Translations under genes and position numbers: made by a program | Part shown: positions 7,238 through 9,647 of the stretch, in pieces | Layout of the letters: each line of letters opens with the position of its first letter | How positions within the stretch are numbered: the first letter of the stretch is position 1 | NCBI GenBank assembly: GCA_028288315.1 | Contig: JAQBNY010000065.1 | Coordinates: forward strand, 1 to 9,647 | DNA length: 9,647 nucleotides | Reading direction: 5' to 3' | From: Mucilaginibacter sp. | GTDB taxonomy: Bacteria > Bacteroidota > Bacteroidia > Sphingobacteriales > Sphingobacteriaceae | The notes under the pieces: generated by a model | The model's database searches: none | What the model was told of the DNA's origin: nothing | Seen by the model: only the letters and a program-made list of their open reading frames with translations

Positions 7238-8019
7238 GCTGCTTCGTTAAAAAATGATCTTACCAATTTGTCTTTTGAGTTTTTTAATTCATCAAAAGAT
7301 CCCTCGGCTATATATTCTCCATCATCCATGATCACAACCCGGTCTGCGGTAATTTTTGCGCAATCCATATCGTGGGTAATAATGATAGATGTAGTTTTAT
7401 ACTTCTTTTGCACCTGCAGGATCAACTCACTTATCTCGCGCGAGGTAATGGGGTCAAGGCCCGTGGTGGGTTCGTCATAGAGCATAATCTCGGGCCGTAC
7501 AATCATTGTTCTTGCAAGTCCGGCACGCTTTCTCATCCCTCCAGAAAGATCTGACGGCATCTTGTCTATAGCCTCCAGCAGGCCAACGGCGTCCAATACT
7601 TCCTCTACGCGTTTGTCAATCTCTGCCTGGTCCTTCATTTTCAATACACGTGTAAGCGGGAACTCCATATTCTCACGCACGGTCATTGAATCATACAAAG
7701 CACCGCTCTGGAACAAAAAACCAACCTTAGTGCGCAGTTCCTTTAATTCTTCGTTGCTCATTTCAGCAACCTCTTCTCCAAACACTTTTACTGTTCCGCT
7801 ATCTGGGGTAAGCAGTCCAACAATGCATTGGATAGTAACCGATTTACCCTCGCCTGATTTACCCAGCACAACTACATTTTCGCCCCGTTTTATTTTCAGG
7901 CTGATATCCTTTAACACCTCTTTTGAGCCGAATGATTTGCTAAGATGCTCTATATCAACAACAACCTCCTGCTTTGAGGCTTGTGTTTCTCCTTTATACT
8001 TTATTGCTGTCTCTTCCAT
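7234..8019 (-). CDS. MlaF-like ABC transporter ATP-binding protein
   Basis: This 261-residue cytoplasmic ATPase should power lipid transport through the MlaE-type permease encoded next to it. All nucleotide-binding motifs are intact: Walker A GKSGEGKSV at 53-61, Q-loop Q104 (FLFQSGALYDSMTV), signature LSGGMRKRAGLAR at 158-170, Walker B IMLYDEPTTGLDP at 178-190 with catalytic E183, and switch H216 (ITHDM). The SGALYDSMTVREN stretch and the GGMRKR signature are typical of the MlaF/Ttg2A subfamily. The N-terminus has about 20 polar residues before the ABC domain. The ATG at 8019 lies two bases after the permease stop. No separate STAS protein (MlaB), which stabilises MlaF in E. coli, is encoded here. 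Confidence 0.94.
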   Translation of the reverse strand: MEETAIKYKGETQASKQEVVVDIEHLSKSFGSKEVLKDISLKIKRGENVVVLGKSGEGKSVTIQCIVGLLTPDSGTVKVFGEEVAEMSNEELKELRTKVGFLFQSGALYDSMTVRENMEFPLTRVLKMKDQAEIDKRVEEVLDAVGLLEAIDKMPSDLSGGMRKRAGLARTMIVRPEIMLYDEPTTGLDPITSREISELILQVQKKYKTTSIIITHDMDCAKITADRVVIMDDGEYIAEGSFDELKNSKDKLVRSFFNEAA

Positions 8020-8021
8020 GC

Positions 8022-8798
8022 CTATCTATAATATAATAAGCTGGTAATTTGTACAGCAATAGCATCAATAACAAAAATCCATAGGGAGGCCGTTACTACG
8101 GCAGAATTTGCCGCTAAACCCACACTCTCGGTACCCTTATCTGAATGGAAACCTTTATAACAGCCTACAAAGCCAATGGCAAATCCAAAGAAAAACGTCT
8201 TAACAAATGCAGGTAAAAAATCAATAAATTCAAGCGACGCGATACACTTGTTAAAATATAGCTTAAAGCTAATCTCATCTGTAAAATTCAACGCCAGAAA
8301 GCCACCGAAAAGGCCTATCACATCGCCCATTAAAGTTAGGATGGGAACCATAAGAGTTACTGCCAATATACGGGTAACCACTAAATATTGGGTTGGGTTA
8401 GCGCCGGATACTTCCATGGCATCTATTTGCTCAGTAACCTTCATGCTCCCAAGTTCGGCCCCAATACTTGACGCTATTTTGCCGGCGCAAATAATAGCGG
8501 TAATAACCGGCCCCATTTCACGGATAAAAGAAACAGCCAGCGTTTTAGGCAGCATGGACTCGGCACCCATATCAACCATTGATGGCCGTAATTGTAATAT
8601 GAGTACCAGGCCCATAATGAATGACGTAAGGCCTACCAGCATAAAAGATTTGTAACCAATCTCATAACACTGCCGCACAAACTCTGACCACTCAAAGCCG
8701 CCTTTAAAAATATTTCTGAAGAACTGCGAAAAGAAAACACCCTGTTCTCCAATGCCTTCCAGCCATCTTTTATACCCAGGAATTGCCTGTTCTGCCAT
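8022..8798 (-). CDS. MlaE-like permease of the phospholipid (MCE) ABC transporter
   Basis: This 258-residue inner-membrane permease dimerises and, with the MlaF-like ATPase and the MlaD ring, moves phospholipids across or out of the inner membrane. The family hallmark is clear at 93-129: REMGPVITAIICAGKIASSIGAELGSMKVTEQIDAM. Hydrophobic helices lie at about 50-70, 86-106, 139-169, 198-214 and 231-256, after an amphipathic N-terminal segment. It starts at the ATG at 8798 and ends in TAG, two bases before the ATPase start. The order permease-ATPase-MCE protein is the usual Bacteroidota arrangement. No MlaC-like periplasmic carrier or MlaA follows, so those partners must be elsewhere or absent. 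A 79-bp gap separates it from the pirin gene upstream on the same strand, so the operon may have its own promoter, but I could not identify a good one. Confidence 0.94.
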   Translation of the reverse strand: MAEQAIPGYKRWLEGIGEQGVFFSQFFRNIFKGGFEWSEFVRQCYEIGYKSFMLVGLTSFIMGLVLILQLRPSMVDMGAESMLPKTLAVSFIREMGPVITAIICAGKIASSIGAELGSMKVTEQIDAMEVSGANPTQYLVVTRILAVTLMVPILTLMGDVIGLFGGFLALNFTDEISFKLYFNKCIASLEFIDFLPAFVKTFFFGFAIGFVGCYKGFHSDKGTESVGLAANSAVVTASLWIFVIDAIAVQITSLLYYR

Positions 8799-8877
8799 AA
8801 TCTTCTAATTACTTGCCAGTTATAAACAATCTATTTGCCAATTGTTTTGAATCCAGCAATATAATTACGAAGCGGAA

Positions 8878-9591
8878 TTAAAGCATCGGCACTTCAATGA
8901 TCAATAAGTGGGTTTCTGAATTGGTTTCAATTGTAAACGAACTAATATCATAAACACCTATCGCATCTCTTTTGTTTAACTGGTTACCACCAATGCCTAC
9001 GCCGCCTTCTAATACAAATACATATGCCCCATTTCCTGGAGTTTTTATGGAATATCTTATCTGTTGGCCCGCATCAAATTTGCCCATTGAGAAGGTTGTA
9101 TCCTGATTAAGCCATAAGGTGTCTGTAGCATTTTTATCAGGCGATATCAATGTAGTGAGCTGATTGTGTACTAATGCTTCAACAAAACTCTTCTGATCGT
9201 AACGAGGTTTAATATTCCTCTCTTTAGGGAAGATCCATATTTGAAGTGATTGTGTTGCTTCGGTTGACGATGGATTATATTCTGAGTGCGTTACGCCAGT
9301 ACCGGCAGACATTACCTGTACATCTCCGGCATTTATAACACCAACATTTCCCATACTGTCTTTATGTTCTAACGCGCCCTTTAATACTATGGTAGTAATC
9401 TCCATATTATCGTGTGGATGCGCGCCAAAACCCCTGCCCGCTGCAATAATATCGTCATTTAATACACGTAATACACCAAAGTTCTCTTTCTCAGGGTTGT
9501 AATATGGCCCAAAGCTAAAAGAGAAATTGGCCTTTAGCCAGCCTATATCATTAAATCCGCGTTCATTAGCGGGATAAAGTACTTGTTTCAT
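8878..9591 (-). CDS. Pirin family protein (bicupin, YhhW-like)
   Basis: This 237-residue protein has the pirin two-cupin fold, and its length matches E. coli YhhW, which has quercetin 2,3-dioxygenase activity in vitro. The N-terminal metal site is intact: H58 and H60 (GFGAHPHDNMEITTIVLKG), then H102 and E104 (AGTGVTHSEYN), spaced as in YhhW. The C-terminal cupin (about 140-237) has a Gly-rich turn (FVLEGGVGIGG) but no matching metal ligands, as usual. The biological substrate is unknown. The ATG at 9591 is the first start and gives the family N-terminus. A perfect palindrome at 9607-9620 overlaps a likely promoter immediately upstream, suggesting repressor control. It ends 79 bp before the mlaE-like gene on the same strand, so readthrough into that operon is possible but there is no functional link. 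Confidence 0.94.
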   Translation of the reverse strand: MKQVLYPANERGFNDIGWLKANFSFSFGPYYNPEKENFGVLRVLNDDIIAAGRGFGAHPHDNMEITTIVLKGALEHKDSMGNVGVINAGDVQVMSAGTGVTHSEYNPSSTEATQSLQIWIFPKERNIKPRYDQKSFVEALVHNQLTTLISPDKNATDTLWLNQDTTFSMGKFDAGQQIRYSIKTPGNGAYVFVLEGGVGIGGNQLNKRDAIGVYDISSFTIETNSETHLLIIEVPML

Positions 9592-9606
9592 AACAATTTA
9601 ATTTTA

Positions 9607-9620
9607 TATGTTTAAACATA
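9607..9620 (-). promoter_or_regulatory. Perfect 14-bp palindrome overlapping a putative -7 element of the pirin gene
   Basis: TATGTTTAAACATA is perfectly self-complementary and lies 16 bp upstream of the pirin ATG. Read on the minus strand, its first eight bases (TATGTTTA, plus-strand positions 9613-9620) match the Bacteroidota -7 consensus TAnnTTTG at all but the last position. This gives a plausible start of transcription with a leader of roughly 16 nt. A TTG lies upstream, but at only 14 bp spacing, so the -33 part is unconvincing. The overlap of symmetry and promoter suggests a dimeric repressor site; that is inference. Confidence 0.42.
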
Positions 9621-9647
9621 CAATATTTATTCCACAATTTATTTATG

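Noticed and set aside
7562..8655. Plus-strand open frames of 161 and 159 codons opposite the ABC ATPase and permease genes
   Set aside because: They lie antisense to strongly supported genes with intact motifs, and their translations (Ser/Thr/Ile-rich) show no domain features.
8813..8840. Direct repeat TTGCCA, 22 bp apart, upstream of the mlaE-like gene
   Set aside because: Six bases repeated once is expected by chance in this much sequence, and there is no promoter alignment to support an activator site.

Overview
The window looks like a chromosomal stretch from a Bacteroidota bacterium, most likely of the Sphingobacteriaceae (Mucilaginibacter/Pedobacter-like). That placement is inference from protein style: a large membrane-anchored DUF4175 protein joined to a small ATPase and ybeY, the YbeY active-site variant usual in Bacteroidota, an mlaE-mlaF-mlaD cluster without mlaB or mlaC, moderately AT-rich DNA, and starts without clear Shine-Dalgarno sequences. 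There are no RNA genes, insertion sequences, CRISPR arrays, phage genes or visible signs of recent transfer.

Layout. (1) 118-1380, minus strand: an MFS_3-type efflux transporter. (2) 1381-1601: a divergent intergenic region with an imperfect 24-bp palindrome midway and a weak Bacteroidota-type promoter facing right. (3) 1602-5786, plus strand: a tight three-gene operon of a 1111-residue DUF4175 protein, a 140-residue RsbW/SpoIIAB-like ATPase (start 1 nt after the previous stop) and ybeY (TAATG overlap). (4) 5831-6346, plus strand: an exported Cys-type glutathione peroxidase, followed by a strong symmetric terminator at 6345-6378. (5) 6461-8798, minus strand: an ABC/MCE lipid transport operon, permease-ATPase-MlaD, with a 2-nt gap and an ATGA overlap. 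(6) 8878-9591, minus strand: a pirin-family cupin whose promoter region carries a perfect 14-bp palindrome.

How the genes may work together. The MlaE/MlaF/MlaD set is a self-contained inner-membrane machine for moving phospholipids between inner and outer membranes. The DUF4175 protein is anchored by three N-terminal helices and places a very long Gln/Asn/Lys-rich coiled coil in the periplasm. It is translationally linked to a stand-alone GHKL ATPase and to the rRNA-processing YbeY, so an envelope protein and a ribosome-maturation enzyme share one transcript. The peroxidase, pirin and efflux pump are individually ordinary.

I found no clear undescribed defence or mobile system. The points most worth checking are the DUF4175-ATPase-YbeY coupling, two substituted functional residues in YbeY, the two palindromic operator candidates, and a protein-like in-frame extension beyond the stop of the MFS gene.
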